The notes: generated from the letters alone by a model not told the origin. DNA of 64,000 bases from Streptomyces halobius (GCF_023277745.1 NZ_CP086322.1:9175127-9239126); one strand, 5' to 3'; shown: positions 8,354-16,618, counted from the first letter of the stretch. Program-made: numbers and translations.

Positions 8354-8533
8354 ATGGTCCTGGACAAGGCGAATCAGGGCGCCTCGCTCGAGGGTTTCGT
8401 TGCCGAGTGCGGCCCCGAGGCGCGCGTCGCGCCCATCATGGCCACTCCGGCCATCTTCACGCAGGCCACCGGCAAGGCGGCCGCGATCGTCGGTGCCGCC
8501 GCCGTCGGGTACGTGACCACCAAGGTCAAGTAG
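8354..8533 (+). CDS. Linaridin-type precursor peptide 1
   Basis: 59 residues; ATG at 8354 behind AAGGGGGAAG. A charged leader (1-29) ends in VAPIM and is followed by ATPAIFTQATGKAA, then a small hydrophobic tail ending TTKVK. The MATPA junction is shared by all three tandem peptides here and matches cypemycin, whose core also begins Ala-Thr-Pro after Met. Cleavage after Met29 would give a 30-residue core with Thr31 and further threonines available for dehydration. There is no C-terminal Cys, so no cypemycin-style aminovinyl cysteine. A Cys in the leader (Cys19) is unexplained. Confidence 0.8.
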   Translation: MVLDKANQGASLEGFVAECGPEARVAPIMATPAIFTQATGKAAAIVGAAAVGYVTTKVK

Positions 8534-8857
8534 TACCTCGCGGCGCCCATCACGGCCGCTGCTGTCACGCCCGCGGAAGCCCGCTGACGCTCCGCCGCCC
8601 GCATGGCCGATGGTAAAGCCCAAGTAAGCCTGGGCATTTACCGGAAGTCCGGCCGGGCCCGCGTACGGGAATCATCTCTCACTGTGACGACTGCCCCGTA
8701 TTTCAGCGACCCAGTTTCCGTTATTTCGATCGTCGATATCGCGATTTCAGCGATCGCCGTGACATTTCTCTTTCCACCAGACTTCCCGCCGCCGGGTATT
8801 CCGCGCGGTGGCGGGATGTTCCCTGCCCCGACAACTCATGGAGAGGAGGAAAAACAC

Positions 8858-9058
8858 ATGCTGACGCAGAAGGTGAACGCCAACGCGTCCCTCAAGGGGG
8901 CGCTCGAGGCGGGCGCGCCCGCTCGCGGCACGGCTCCCGTCATGGCCACCCCGGCCCTCATCGCGACCCCCGTGATCGCCAAGGCCGCTGGTGCAGTGGT
9001 CGGTGCCGGTGCGGTGACCGGCGCTGCCTACGCGGCGTACAAGGTGGCCACGGGCTGA
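8858..9058 (+). CDS. Linaridin-type precursor peptide 2
   Basis: 66 residues; ATG at 8858 with a strong GAGAGGAGG site. The leader (1-29) ends APVM and the putative core (30-66) starts ATPALIATPVIAKAAG, rich in Ala, Gly and Val with four Thr. It repeats the VNANASLKGALE-type leader seen less clearly in the neighbours. The gap from precursor 1 is 324 bases and holds no other gene. A stem-loop follows it directly. Confidence 0.85.
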   Translation: MLTQKVNANASLKGALEAGAPARGTAPVMATPALIATPVIAKAAGAVVGAGAVTGAAYAAYKVATG

Positions 9059-9087
9059 GCCCTGTGAGCCCCGGTTCTTGGGACTTC

Positions 9088-9122
9088 GGTTCTGGCAGAC
9101 AGCGCAAGTGTCTGCCAGAACC
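9088..9122 (+). terminator. Strong stem-loop between precursors 2 and 3
   Basis: Perfect 14-bp stem GGTTCTGGCAGACA (9088-9101) with its complement (9109-9122) and a 7-base loop. There is no U-tract, so it may act as a leaky attenuator or an mRNA-stabilising element rather than a full stop. Confidence 0.65.
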
Positions 9123-9162
9123 GGAGCACTGTCCCATCTATCAGATTATTGGAGGATGCACC

Positions 9163-9342
9163 ATGTCCGTGCTCGTTGAGAAGGTCAACGCAGGCGCCGG
9201 CCAGGCGGCCGACGGCTCGGTCGCTCCCGTGATGGCGACCCCCGCTGCGTTCGTGGCAGGCGTTGTGGCCGGCGGCAAGGTGTCCGCCGTCCTGACCGCC
9301 GCCGCCGGCGTCGGCGCCGCGGTCAAGTCCGCCCAGAAGTAA
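9163..9342 (+). CDS. Linaridin-type precursor peptide 3
   Basis: 59 residues; ATG at 9163 behind TTGGAGGATG. The leader (1-24) ends VAPVM; the putative 35-residue core starts ATPAAFVAGVVAGG and is almost purely Ala/Gly/Val with only two Thr, ending SAQK. It is the most hydrophobic of the three and the one nearest the modification genes. The paucity of Thr suggests fewer dehydrobutyrines than peptides 1 and 2. Confidence 0.85.
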   Translation: MSVLVEKVNAGAGQAADGSVAPVMATPAAFVAGVVAGGKVSAVLTAAAGVGAAVKSAQK

Positions 9343-9351
9343 CCGGGCGTT

Positions 9352-9386
9352 GGCGGGAAGCCTCCGGCGGTTCGGGGTTTCCCGCC
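9352..9386 (+). terminator. Stem-loop between precursors and the modification operon
   Basis: GGCGGGAA-CC (9352-9362) pairs with GG-TTCCCGCC (to 9386), about 10 bp with one mismatch. It would let precursors be made in excess of the enzymes encoded downstream. Confidence 0.5.
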
Positions 9387-9457
9387 TCTCCCTTTCACCG
9401 CCCCACGCCACCTCACGGCCCACGCCACCTCAACTGACATGCGACCAGGAACAGATC

Positions 9458-10294
9458 ATGCTGTCACGTCTCCGCAGAGCCGCTGAGTCGGCGTGCGCGA
9501 AGCCGCTCACCACCGCCGAGCGGCTGTCCGCCGCCACGCACCTGCTGTCCAGCCTCGAGTACATCGTGCGCAGGACCGACCGGGAACCAGGCGGCCTGAA
9601 CGACTGGGCCCACACCAGGGCCCAGGTCCCCGCCAAGACGAAGGCGATGCAGGCCGTCAAGGACTTCATCGCCCGCGAACCGGTCACCCAGGCGCTCCAC
9701 GGCTCCCGTGCCCTGGCGGCGGCGGTGCTCATCTCACCGGTGAAGAACAACAAGGTGCGGATGGCCGCCAACGCCTACCTGGCGGGCAGTCAGCTCCTCA
9801 TCTACCCAAGGCATTTGTTCGGCACTGATGGCTCCGACCAGGTGTCGTTCCTGGTACAGACCGCCGCCGCCCTCGGCCGGGCCGGCGGCACCGACGCCAC
9901 CCGAACCGCCGCCGTGCAGTTCATCGGCGCCCAGACCGTCCTCTCCTACGGGGCGTCGGGGTGGGCCAAACTCCCCGGCGACGCCTGGCGGTCAGGCGAC
10001 GCCCTCGCGAAGATCATGCGTACCCAGACGTACGGCGACGAGTGGTTCTACAACCAGCTGGAGAAGTACCCGGCCGTATCCCGCGCGGTCTGCCACACCG
10101 TGCTCGCCCTGGAATGCGGATTTCCGCTGCTGCTCCTCAAGAAGGGCAAGTACATCGACGCCGGACTGCTGGTCATGGGTGCCTTCCACGTAGCCAACGC
10201 CCGCTTCATGGGCCTGTCCCGCTTCGCCTGGGCGTTCGCGTCCACCTATCCGTCCGTCAGAGCACTCGCCAAGGGCACGGGGGAGGCGGCATGA
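9458..10294 (+). CDS. SdpB/HTTM-like multipass membrane protein of the linaridin cluster
   Basis: 278 residues from the ATG at 9458 (MLSRLRRAAE). Several hydrophobic segments alternate with soluble loops; the region VLSYGASGWAKLPGDAWRSG is the hallmark of HTTM/SdpB-like proteins related to vitamin-K-dependent carboxylases. Linaridin clusters encode a conserved membrane protein (LinL) thought to work with LinH in dehydrating Thr; this gene is a candidate for that role, but I cannot confirm which family name applies. Its stop overlaps the next start (ATGA), beginning a chain of coupled genes. Confidence 0.75.
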   Translation: MLSRLRRAAESACAKPLTTAERLSAATHLLSSLEYIVRRTDREPGGLNDWAHTRAQVPAKTKAMQAVKDFIAREPVTQALHGSRALAAAVLISPVKNNKVRMAANAYLAGSQLLIYPRHLFGTDGSDQVSFLVQTAAALGRAGGTDATRTAAVQFIGAQTVLSYGASGWAKLPGDAWRSGDALAKIMRTQTYGDEWFYNQLEKYPAVSRAVCHTVLALECGFPLLLLKKGKYIDAGLLVMGAFHVANARFMGLSRFAWAFASTYPSVRALAKGTGEAA

Positions 10295-11307
10295 GCCGGC
10301 TTACGTTCGGGAAGCTGACCACGGCCGGTCTGGCCGCGTGCCTGGCCGCCGGGCTCGCCCACCAGGGCTACGCCACCCTCGCCTCCCAGTCCGGCCACGC
10401 GGGCTTCGAACGGCGCCGCCTGCGCTGCGACAGCGGCAACCTCATCACGTACCACGTACGGCGTGGTGAGGCGGGCGGTCCGACGCTGGTGTGCGACGCC
10501 GGCTTGATGAACTCGTCCGCGGCCTGGCTGCTCGTCGCCGACCACCTCGACCCGGCGATCTCGGTGGTGCTGTACGACCGGGCCGGATACCGGTCGTCGC
10601 TGCGGCGCTGCCCGGAGGACTTCGCGCTCAGCGAGTCCGTGAACGACCTGACCGAAGTCATCGCCGACGCCGTCTCCAGCGACGGGCCGTGCGTGCTGGC
10701 CGGGCACTCCCTCGGCGGCTACCTCGCCCACCGCGCGGCCGCCGCCACCCCCGACCGGGTCCACGGACTGGTACTGGTCGACCCCACGCACCCGAATGAG
10801 CTGCTGCACTCCCGCAGGCAGCGCGAAGGCTCCCGCGGCGTGAACCTGACGATGAAGCTCGGCCCGTGGTCGTCGGTGTTCGGCGCCGGTCTGCTCATCG
10901 ACAAGAAGGGCCTGTTCTCCTTCGCAGAGGGAAGCCCGCACCTGCGGGCGCTGCGTCTGGAAGGCTCCGCCTCCTCCACATGGCGCGCCGGGCAGCGCGA
11001 GTGGGATTACTCGTACGCCTTCATGCTCGACGGCGGCCGGCTCCTCGACCGGCTGCGGATCCCCGTCTCGGTGGTGGCGGCCGATTCGACCATGCGGGAC
11101 ACCCCCGAACACCAGGACCTGTACGACGAGTACATCGCGTCGGGCAGCGGGGGCCGGATCGTGACCATTCCCGGCTCCAGCCATCTGTCCATCACGGGCG
11201 GGGTCGAGCACGCCCCGCTCACCACCAGGGCGATCGAGGACGCGGTGGCGGCGGCCGCGGCGCAGTACGCCGGAGAAGACCGGCAGGAGCAGGGGGAGGC
11301 GGCGTGA
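10291..11307 (+). CDS. Membrane-anchored alpha/beta hydrolase, LinH-like
   Basis: 338 residues. An N-terminal membrane anchor (about residues 7-27, LTTAGLAACLAAGLAHQG) precedes an alpha/beta hydrolase domain: oxyanion-side LVCDAGLMNSS, elbow GHSLGG (Ser at about 139), VLVDPTHPNE, and a C-terminal His in SSHLSITGG. The anchor-plus-hydrolase layout is that described for LinH/CypH, required for dehydrobutyrine formation in linaridins (family knowledge). It overlaps both neighbours by 4 bases. In vitro chemistry of this family is not visible from sequence. Confidence 0.85.
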   Translation: MSRLTFGKLTTAGLAACLAAGLAHQGYATLASQSGHAGFERRRLRCDSGNLITYHVRRGEAGGPTLVCDAGLMNSSAAWLLVADHLDPAISVVLYDRAGYRSSLRRCPEDFALSESVNDLTEVIADAVSSDGPCVLAGHSLGGYLAHRAAAATPDRVHGLVLVDPTHPNELLHSRRQREGSRGVNLTMKLGPWSSVFGAGLLIDKKGLFSFAEGSPHLRALRLEGSASSTWRAGQREWDYSYAFMLDGGRLLDRLRIPVSVVAADSTMRDTPEHQDLYDEYIASGSGGRIVTIPGSSHLSITGGVEHAPLTTRAIEDAVAAAAAQYAGEDRQEQGEAA

Positions 11308-11849
11308 GCAGAACGTCCACGGTGATGGAACGGGCGGTACCGGCGATCCTCGCCGGCTGGTTCGTGGCGTCGGTGCTGGGCCAGCACCCCGACCGCAGCT
11401 ACGACAAGGTCCGCAGCGGTGACAAGACGGGCACGGGGATCCTCATCCCCAACTGGCGGTTCTTCGCGCCCAACCCGGCCGTGGAGGACCAGCACTTCCT
11501 CTACCGGCTCGCCAACGAGGACAAGACGGAGCACACCGAGTGGCGGGAGGTGTACTCCATCGCACCCCGCAAGCTGATCCACGCCTTCTGGTTCCCCGGC
11601 CGCCGCGCCGAGAAGGCCATCTTCGACGTGGCCTCCACCCTGCTGAACAACCCGGGTGCGATGACCCCGCTGCACAAGGAGGCCAAGGAGTCCGCGTACC
11701 GGCTCGTCAACGAGTTCGTCCGTCGGCGCCTCACTCCGGAGCCGGGCCTTCCGCTGTTCCAGGTGCTGCTGGTGCGCTACTCCGGCTACGACCACAGCGA
11801 AGACCCCAAGTACGACATGGTCTTCGACTACGAACAGGTGAACCCGTGA
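11304..11849 (+). CDS. Linaridin-cluster conserved protein, one N-terminal membrane helix
   Basis: 181 residues, GTG start overlapping the previous stop. A short hydrophobic N-terminus (AVPAILAGWFVASVLG) is followed by a soluble domain with IPNWRFFAPNPAVEDQHFLYR and HAFWFPGRRAEKAIFD. A diverged copy of residues about 95-180 is present at 19690-19920 fused to transposase remnants, so the family is duplicated in this window. It may correspond to LinE of type-B linaridin clusters, but this is not certain. No catalytic motif is recognised; a structural role in a membrane complex is possible. Confidence 0.75.
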   Translation: MSRTSTVMERAVPAILAGWFVASVLGQHPDRSYDKVRSGDKTGTGILIPNWRFFAPNPAVEDQHFLYRLANEDKTEHTEWREVYSIAPRKLIHAFWFPGRRAEKAIFDVASTLLNNPGAMTPLHKEAKESAYRLVNEFVRRRLTPEPGLPLFQVLLVRYSGYDHSEDPKYDMVFDYEQVNP

Positions 11850-12574
11850 CTCAGGACACGCAGGACGTGCAGTACGGGACCGCGGTCGCGTCCGTGTACG
11901 ACTCGCTGATCGCTCCCGCCATGCCCGCCGAGGCCGCTGTCGACCGGCTCCGCCCGCACGTTACCGGTGCCCACGTCCTGGAGATCGGCGTCGGGACCGG
12001 CCGCGTCGCCATCCCTGTCTCCGCCATTGCCGCCCAGGTGGTCGGCCTGGACAACTCCCGGCCGATGCTGGACGAGTTCCGCGCCAAGACCGTCCCCAGG
12101 AACGTATCGCTGGTGCGGGCCGACTTCCGAGAGCCGCTGCCGGTCACCGGCCCGTTCGACGCGGCGTACTCCACCATGGGCTCGCTGGCGTGCGTGGACA
12201 ACCGCGAACAGCTGACGGCCGCCCTCTCCCACGTACGCGAGGTGCTGGCGCCGGGCGCGACCCTGTCGCTGGAGTACTACGCCACCAACGCCTACCGGCC
12301 GCTCGTGAAGCAGCACACGGTGACGATGCCCACCCCGCACCACGGCGGCACCACCACCTTCACCGTCACCCTCGACGACGCAGACGTCCTCACCATGGGC
12401 ACCCGCATCGACGAAGACGGCAAACCGCCCGTGGAGTTCAGCGAACACGTCCTCCTCCTCGAACGCAACGAGGTCGAAGTCTGCCTGAACCTGGCCGGAT
12501 TCACCGTCGAGCACGTGTACGCGGCCGAGGGCATGCAGCCCTACGACTGGTACACCGCGCGCGCCACTAAGTAG
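11846..12574 (+). CDS. SAM-dependent N-methyltransferase, CypM/LinM-like
   Basis: 242 residues from GTG at 11846 (overlaps the previous stop by 4); a longer open frame upstream is an artefact. Class I Rossmann methyltransferase with motif I LEIGVGTGR (residues 45-53), VVGLDNSRPML (motif II acid) and ADFREPLPV. CypM-type enzymes dimethylate the alpha-amine of the mature linaridin; all three cores here start with Ala, the same residue methylated in cypemycin. The position inside the coupled operon supports that role. Confidence 0.85.
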   Translation: MTQDTQDVQYGTAVASVYDSLIAPAMPAEAAVDRLRPHVTGAHVLEIGVGTGRVAIPVSAIAAQVVGLDNSRPMLDEFRAKTVPRNVSLVRADFREPLPVTGPFDAAYSTMGSLACVDNREQLTAALSHVREVLAPGATLSLEYYATNAYRPLVKQHTVTMPTPHHGGTTTFTVTLDDADVLTMGTRIDEDGKPPVEFSEHVLLLERNEVEVCLNLAGFTVEHVYAAEGMQPYDWYTARATK

Positions 12575-12598
12575 GCAGGGAAGGGAGGGGGTCCGGCA

Positions 12599-12778
12599 GT
12601 GCTGACAGCAAGCCGTCTGACGTGGTTCGCCATCGCGTTCGCCTTCGCCGTACCGAGCACCCTGGTGATGTTCCGCGAGAACGGCGTGGTCACCCGGGAC
12701 GCGTGGATCAAGAGCTTCGTTTTCGCCGCGACCATCGCCGCGGTCATCGCGGTCGTCCTCGATAAGGGCAGCCAGTGA
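12599..12778 (+). CDS. 59-residue two-helix membrane protein of the linaridin operon
   Basis: GTG at 12599 behind GGGAGGGGG, stop TGA at 12776-12778 overlapping the GTG of the ABC transporter (12775), so it is translationally coupled. It has two hydrophobic segments, LTWFAIAFAFAVPSTLVMF and FVFAATIAAVIAVVLD, with a short charged loop RENGVVTRDAWIK. No family is recognised. Its place between the methyltransferase and the exporter suggests an accessory of the membrane-bound modification or export complex. Confidence 0.8.
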   Translation: MLTASRLTWFAIAFAFAVPSTLVMFRENGVVTRDAWIKSFVFAATIAAVIAVVLDKGSQ

Positions 12779-14493
12779 ACATTTCCGTGATCATCCGCCG
12801 CCACCGGCTGCTGCTCGGCGCCGGCACCCTCCTCGGCCTGGCCGGCACCGCCGCCACCCTCGTGCAGCCCCTCCTCATCGGAGGCCTGATCGAAGCCGTC
12901 GCGACAGACCGGCCGGTGCTGTGGCCGATCGTGTCCATCGCCGCCCTGTTCGCTGCCGACGCACTGCTGGCCGCGACCCACTTCTATCTGATCGGCCGCG
13001 CCGGGGAGAACATCGTCCTCGACATGCGCACCACCCTCACCGGCCGTCTCCTGCACTCGCAGATCCGGGCGTTCAACAAGCTCGAGCACGGTGATGTGTT
13101 CACCCGTACCGTCGCCGACACCTCCCTCGCCCGCATCGCCCTGTCTTCCTCCGTCGCCCAGATAATCACCTCCGGGTTCACCACCATCGGCTGTATAGCC
13201 GTCATGGCATGGATCGACTGGCAAATGCTGCTGGTCACGGCCGGCTGCCTCGGTGCCGCCTCGACGATCGCCCTCGGGCTGGCCCGCGCGGTCCGCAAGG
13301 CGGCAGTGGCGAACCGGGAGGACACCAGCGCCTACGGCTCCGGACTCCTGCGGGTGCTGGGAGCGTTGACCACCGTGAAGGCGTCCCGGGCCGAGCAGCG
13401 CGAGGAGGAGCGCCTCCACACTCTCGCCGACGCCGCACGCGGCAGCGGTATCCGCGTCACCCGACTGTCAGCGATGCTGATGCCCGCCATGAACGTCGGT
13501 ACGCAAGTATCCCTGGCTGTGGTGATCGCCTGGGGCATGGCGCGCACCGCCACCGGGGCCCTCCCGGTGGCGGACCTGACGGCGTTCATCATGTACCTGT
13601 TCTATCTGGTGTCTCCCCTGGTGATGCTGTTCATGTCGCTCGGGGAGTTCCAACAGGGCCGGGCCGCCATCGACCGGGTCCAGGACCTGGCCGCCATCGA
13701 CCAGGAGGAGACCGGCGACGCGACCGGCTCCGGCACCGTCGCAGGGGCACCGGCGGTCGAGTTCGAGACCGTCACCTTCAGCTACAGCGACACCGCGGCC
13801 CCCGCCGTGAACGACGTGTCGTTCTCCCTGCCCGCCACCGGAGTGACCGCGATCGTCGGCCCGTCCGGCGCCGGCAAGACCACCCTGTTCCAGCTCGTCG
13901 AGCGCTTCTTCACCCCCGACCGGGGCACGATCCGCCTGGCCGGAACCGACACCGCGAGCATGCCGCTCGGCGAACTGCGCGCCCGGATCGGTCTCGTCGA
14001 GCAGGACTCCCCGCTGATGCGCGGCACAGTGCGGGAGAACCTCACGTACGCCCGCCCGGACGCCACCCTCGAGGACATCGCCGAGGCGGTGGAGGCGGCC
14101 CACCTGACCGAGGTCGTCGACGCCCTGCCGGACGGCCTGGACACCGAGCTCGGCGAAGGCGGCACCGGCCTGTCCGGCGGGCAGCGGCAGCGCCTCGCCA
14201 TCGCCCGCGCCCTGCTGACCCGGCCCGATGTGCTGCTCCTCGACGAAGCCACCTCGAACCTCGACTCCGACTCCGAGACGGCCCTGCGCGACGCCATCAC
14301 CACCATCGGCGCCCGCTGTCAGGTCCTCACCATCGCGCACCGCCTCTCCACCACCATCGGCGCCGACCGCATCCTCGTCATCGAGGACGGGCGACTGCGC
14401 GCCAGCGGTACGCACGCCGAGCTGATGGACGGCGACACCACCTACCGGCGGCTCGCCGGCCGACAGCTCGCCCCCGCCGGAGCCGCCTCATGA
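12775..14493 (+). CDS. ABC exporter with fused membrane and ATPase domains (LinT-like)
   Basis: 572 residues. The N-terminal six-helix exporter domain (about 1-310) includes GRAGENIVLDMRTTLTGRLL, followed by a nucleotide-binding domain with Walker A GPSGAGKT (about 362-369), signature LSGGQRQRLAIARALL (about 465), Walker B VLLLDEATSNLDS and H-loop IAHRLS. This half-transporter (homodimer) type exports peptides; there is no N-terminal C39 peptidase domain, so leader removal needs another protease. Coupled to the oxidoreductase gene by ATGA overlap at 14490. Confidence 0.95.
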   Translation: MNISVIIRRHRLLLGAGTLLGLAGTAATLVQPLLIGGLIEAVATDRPVLWPIVSIAALFAADALLAATHFYLIGRAGENIVLDMRTTLTGRLLHSQIRAFNKLEHGDVFTRTVADTSLARIALSSSVAQIITSGFTTIGCIAVMAWIDWQMLLVTAGCLGAASTIALGLARAVRKAAVANREDTSAYGSGLLRVLGALTTVKASRAEQREEERLHTLADAARGSGIRVTRLSAMLMPAMNVGTQVSLAVVIAWGMARTATGALPVADLTAFIMYLFYLVSPLVMLFMSLGEFQQGRAAIDRVQDLAAIDQEETGDATGSGTVAGAPAVEFETVTFSYSDTAAPAVNDVSFSLPATGVTAIVGPSGAGKTTLFQLVERFFTPDRGTIRLAGTDTASMPLGELRARIGLVEQDSPLMRGTVRENLTYARPDATLEDIAEAVEAAHLTEVVDALPDGLDTELGEGGTGLSGGQRQRLAIARALLTRPDVLLLDEATSNLDSDSETALRDAITTIGARCQVLTIAHRLSTTIGADRILVIEDGRLRASGTHAELMDGDTTYRRLAGRQLAPAGAAS

Positions 14494-15944
14494 CGGACGC
14501 CGCGATCGTAGGCACCGGGCCCAACGGGCTCGCCGCCGCCGTAACCCTCGCCCGAGCCGGACTGAGCGTGTCCCTGTTCGAGGCGGCCGACACCATCGGC
14601 GGCGGCCTGCGCACCGAACCGCTCTTCGACCAGGACGTGGTGCACGACATCTGCTCGGCCGTCCACCCGATGGCCGCCGCCTCCGCATTCTTCCGCCGGT
14701 TCGACCTGCCGGCGCGCGGAGTGCGGCTGCTGCAGCCCGACATGCCGTACGCACACCCCCTGCCCGGCGGGCGGGCGACGGCCACGTGGCGCAGCATCAC
14801 CCGCACCGCCGACCACCTGGGCGCGGACGGCCCGCGCTGGGCACGGCTCATGGGCCCCCTGGCCACCCGGTCCCGGGCCGTCGTCGACCTGGTCCTGTCC
14901 AGCCAGCGCACCCTGCCGCCGGATCTTCTGACACCTCTGCTGCTCGCCCCCCGCGTTCTGGCCCACGCCACCACCCGTACACCGTTCACCACGGAGCCGG
15001 CGCGGGCGCTGCTGGCGGGCGTGGCCGCGCACGCCGTCGGCAAGCTCCCGTCGGTCGCGTCGGCGGCGGTCGCGATGCTCCTGGCGCACACCGCCCACAG
15101 CAGCGGTTGGCCCCTTCCCGAGGGTGGCAGCGCCCGCATCGCCGATGCCATGGCGGCCGACATCACCGCACACGGCGGCGTCTTCCACACCGGACACCGC
15201 GTCAGGGACCTGTCCGAACTCGGCGACTTCCCGCTCGTCCTGCTGGACGTCAGCCCCAAGGAACTCCTGGCCATCGCCGGTGAGCGGCTGCCCTCCGGCT
15301 ACCGTCGCGCCCTGCGCCGCTTCCGCTACGGCCCCGGCGCGGCGAAGGCCGACTTCCTCGTCTCCGGCCCCATCCCGTGGGCCAACCCGCTCGTGCGGCA
15401 GGCCGGCACGGTCCACCTCGGCGGCACCCGGGCCGACATCTTCCGCCAGGAAACCGCCACCGCCACGGGCAACCCGGTCCCCGACCCGTTCGTCCTGGTC
15501 GTCGACCCCGCCGCCACCGATCCGTCCCGGGTCGCGGGGGACAGACGGCCCGTATGGGCCTACGCCCACGTCCCCAACGGCGACACCCGCGACCTGGTCG
15601 ACCTGATCCGTCGGCGCATCGAGGAGTACGCACCGGGCTTCACCGACACGGTCATCGCCTCCCGTGGCCTCTCGGCCGCCCAGTACGCGGCGTACAACCC
15701 CAACTACGTGGGTGGGGACATCGCCGCGGGAGCCATGACCCTGCGCCAGTCACTGGCGCGCCCGACGGCGCGCTGGGACCCGTACACGACGCCGCTGCGC
15801 GGGGTGTACCTGTGCTCGGCCTCCACCCCTCCCGGGCCTTCCGTGCACGGCATGTGCGGCCATCTCGCGGCCCTGTCCGCACTCCGCCGCCACGGCATAC
15901 GGACCTCGCCCGACCTATCCCCCCAGAAGACGGAGTTGATCTGA
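14490..15944 (+). CDS. FAD-dependent phytoene-desaturase-like oxidoreductase (LinG-like)
   Basis: 484 residues from the ATG at 14490, overlapping the ABC gene stop. The N-terminal dinucleotide fold GTGPNGLAAAVTLARAG (GxGxxG) and IGGGLRTEP, and the C-terminal PPGPSVHGMCGHLAA motif, are typical of the phytoene dehydrogenase/amine oxidase superfamily. Type-B linaridin clusters such as legonaridin carry an oxidoreductase of this kind in place of the cypemycin decarboxylase (family knowledge). The reaction on the peptide is unknown; oxidation or isomerisation of residues would be possible. Confidence 0.85.
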   Translation: MTDAAIVGTGPNGLAAAVTLARAGLSVSLFEAADTIGGGLRTEPLFDQDVVHDICSAVHPMAAASAFFRRFDLPARGVRLLQPDMPYAHPLPGGRATATWRSITRTADHLGADGPRWARLMGPLATRSRAVVDLVLSSQRTLPPDLLTPLLLAPRVLAHATTRTPFTTEPARALLAGVAAHAVGKLPSVASAAVAMLLAHTAHSSGWPLPEGGSARIADAMAADITAHGGVFHTGHRVRDLSELGDFPLVLLDVSPKELLAIAGERLPSGYRRALRRFRYGPGAAKADFLVSGPIPWANPLVRQAGTVHLGGTRADIFRQETATATGNPVPDPFVLVVDPAATDPSRVAGDRRPVWAYAHVPNGDTRDLVDLIRRRIEEYAPGFTDTVIASRGLSAAQYAAYNPNYVGGDIAAGAMTLRQSLARPTARWDPYTTPLRGVYLCSASTPPGPSVHGMCGHLAALSALRRHGIRTSPDLSPQKTELI

Positions 15945-16369
15945 TGCATGCTCGCATCCCGGTCGCCGCATCAGCCGCCGTCGGCGCCCTACTCACCGTC
16001 GCCACCCCGGCCACCGCCGCGGACGACAGCAAGCCGGCGCGGACCGTCGCGTGGTCGGCCGGACACGAGACAGCCACCGCTACCGGAGAGCGGTGGATCG
16101 AGCAGCCCCGCTCCCTGGTGATCAGCGGAAAGCTGTCCAACACCGGTGCAGGCTGCTATTCGGTGTGGACCCGGTTCATCAACGACTTGGCCCCTGGCCC
16201 GCTCCGGAAACAGGCCGAGGTCTGCGGCCCTGGCACCGTCGGTGTCAAGGCGCGGCAGGCCTACCAGCTCACCACCACCGGCCAGCTCACGGTGTGCAAG
16301 GGCGCCGAAAACGCCAAGGACTGCGGTCCCTGGCAGTACATCACCTCGTGGCCCGTCAACCGAGACTGA
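15944..16369 (+). CDS. Small secreted protein at the end of the linaridin operon
   Basis: 141 residues; the ATG overlaps the oxidoreductase stop by one base (TGATG). A signal peptide (ARIPVAASAAVGALLTVATPATA, cleavage after about residue 26) precedes a beta-rich mature domain with four Cys (GCYSVW, EVCGPG, TVCKGA, DCGPW), likely two disulfides. No family is recognised. Being coupled to the biosynthetic genes, it could bind the exported peptide, give immunity or assist maturation outside the cell; none of this is shown. Confidence 0.8.
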   Translation: MHARIPVAASAAVGALLTVATPATAADDSKPARTVAWSAGHETATATGERWIEQPRSLVISGKLSNTGAGCYSVWTRFINDLAPGPLRKQAEVCGPGTVGVKARQAYQLTTTGQLTVCKGAENAKDCGPWQYITSWPVNRD

Positions 16370-16395
16370 CCACGCCTACCGAAAGGAAAAGCAGC

Positions 16396-16569
16396 ATGAA
16401 CGGCATCGACAAGAACGACCTGGACGAGGTCATCGCCAAGACCTTCAACGAGGTCAAGACCGCCGTGAACACGCACAGCGAGAAGAGCATCCAGATGTAC
16501 AGCCATGCTCTGCGGGCGCTGGTGGAGCTGCGGCAGCAGATCCTGTCCGAGGAGCGTGTTGGCAGCTAG
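16396..16569 (+). CDS. 57-residue helical protein, last gene of the linaridin operon
   Basis: ATG at 16396 behind GAAAGGAAAAG. The product is a single amphipathic helical protein (DLDEVIAKTFNEVKTAVNTH, then ALRALVELRQQILSEE), acidic, with no signal. No family is recognised. It lies 26 bases after the secreted protein gene and just before a stem-loop, so it ends the transcription unit. A stray precursor peptide is unlikely: there is no MATPA motif. Confidence 0.65.
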   Translation: MNGIDKNDLDEVIAKTFNEVKTAVNTHSEKSIQMYSHALRALVELRQQILSEERVGS

Positions 16570-16583
16570 CCACCGCGAAACGT

Positions 16584-16618
16584 CGGTCCTCAGGACCTGA
16601 TCGTGGTCTTGAGGACCG
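16584..16618 (+). terminator. Stem-loop ending the linaridin operon
   Basis: CGGTCCTCAGGACC (16584-16597) pairs with GGTCTTGAGGACCG (16605-16618), 13 of 14 positions, loop of 7 bases. It lies 15 bases after the last stop. Confidence 0.7.

Noticed and set aside
13209..15944. A 911-codon open frame ending in the oxidoreductase
   Set aside because: The first 427 codons are an Arg/Pro-rich shadow of the ABC transporter; the FAD-binding start at 14490 overlaps the transporter stop as expected.
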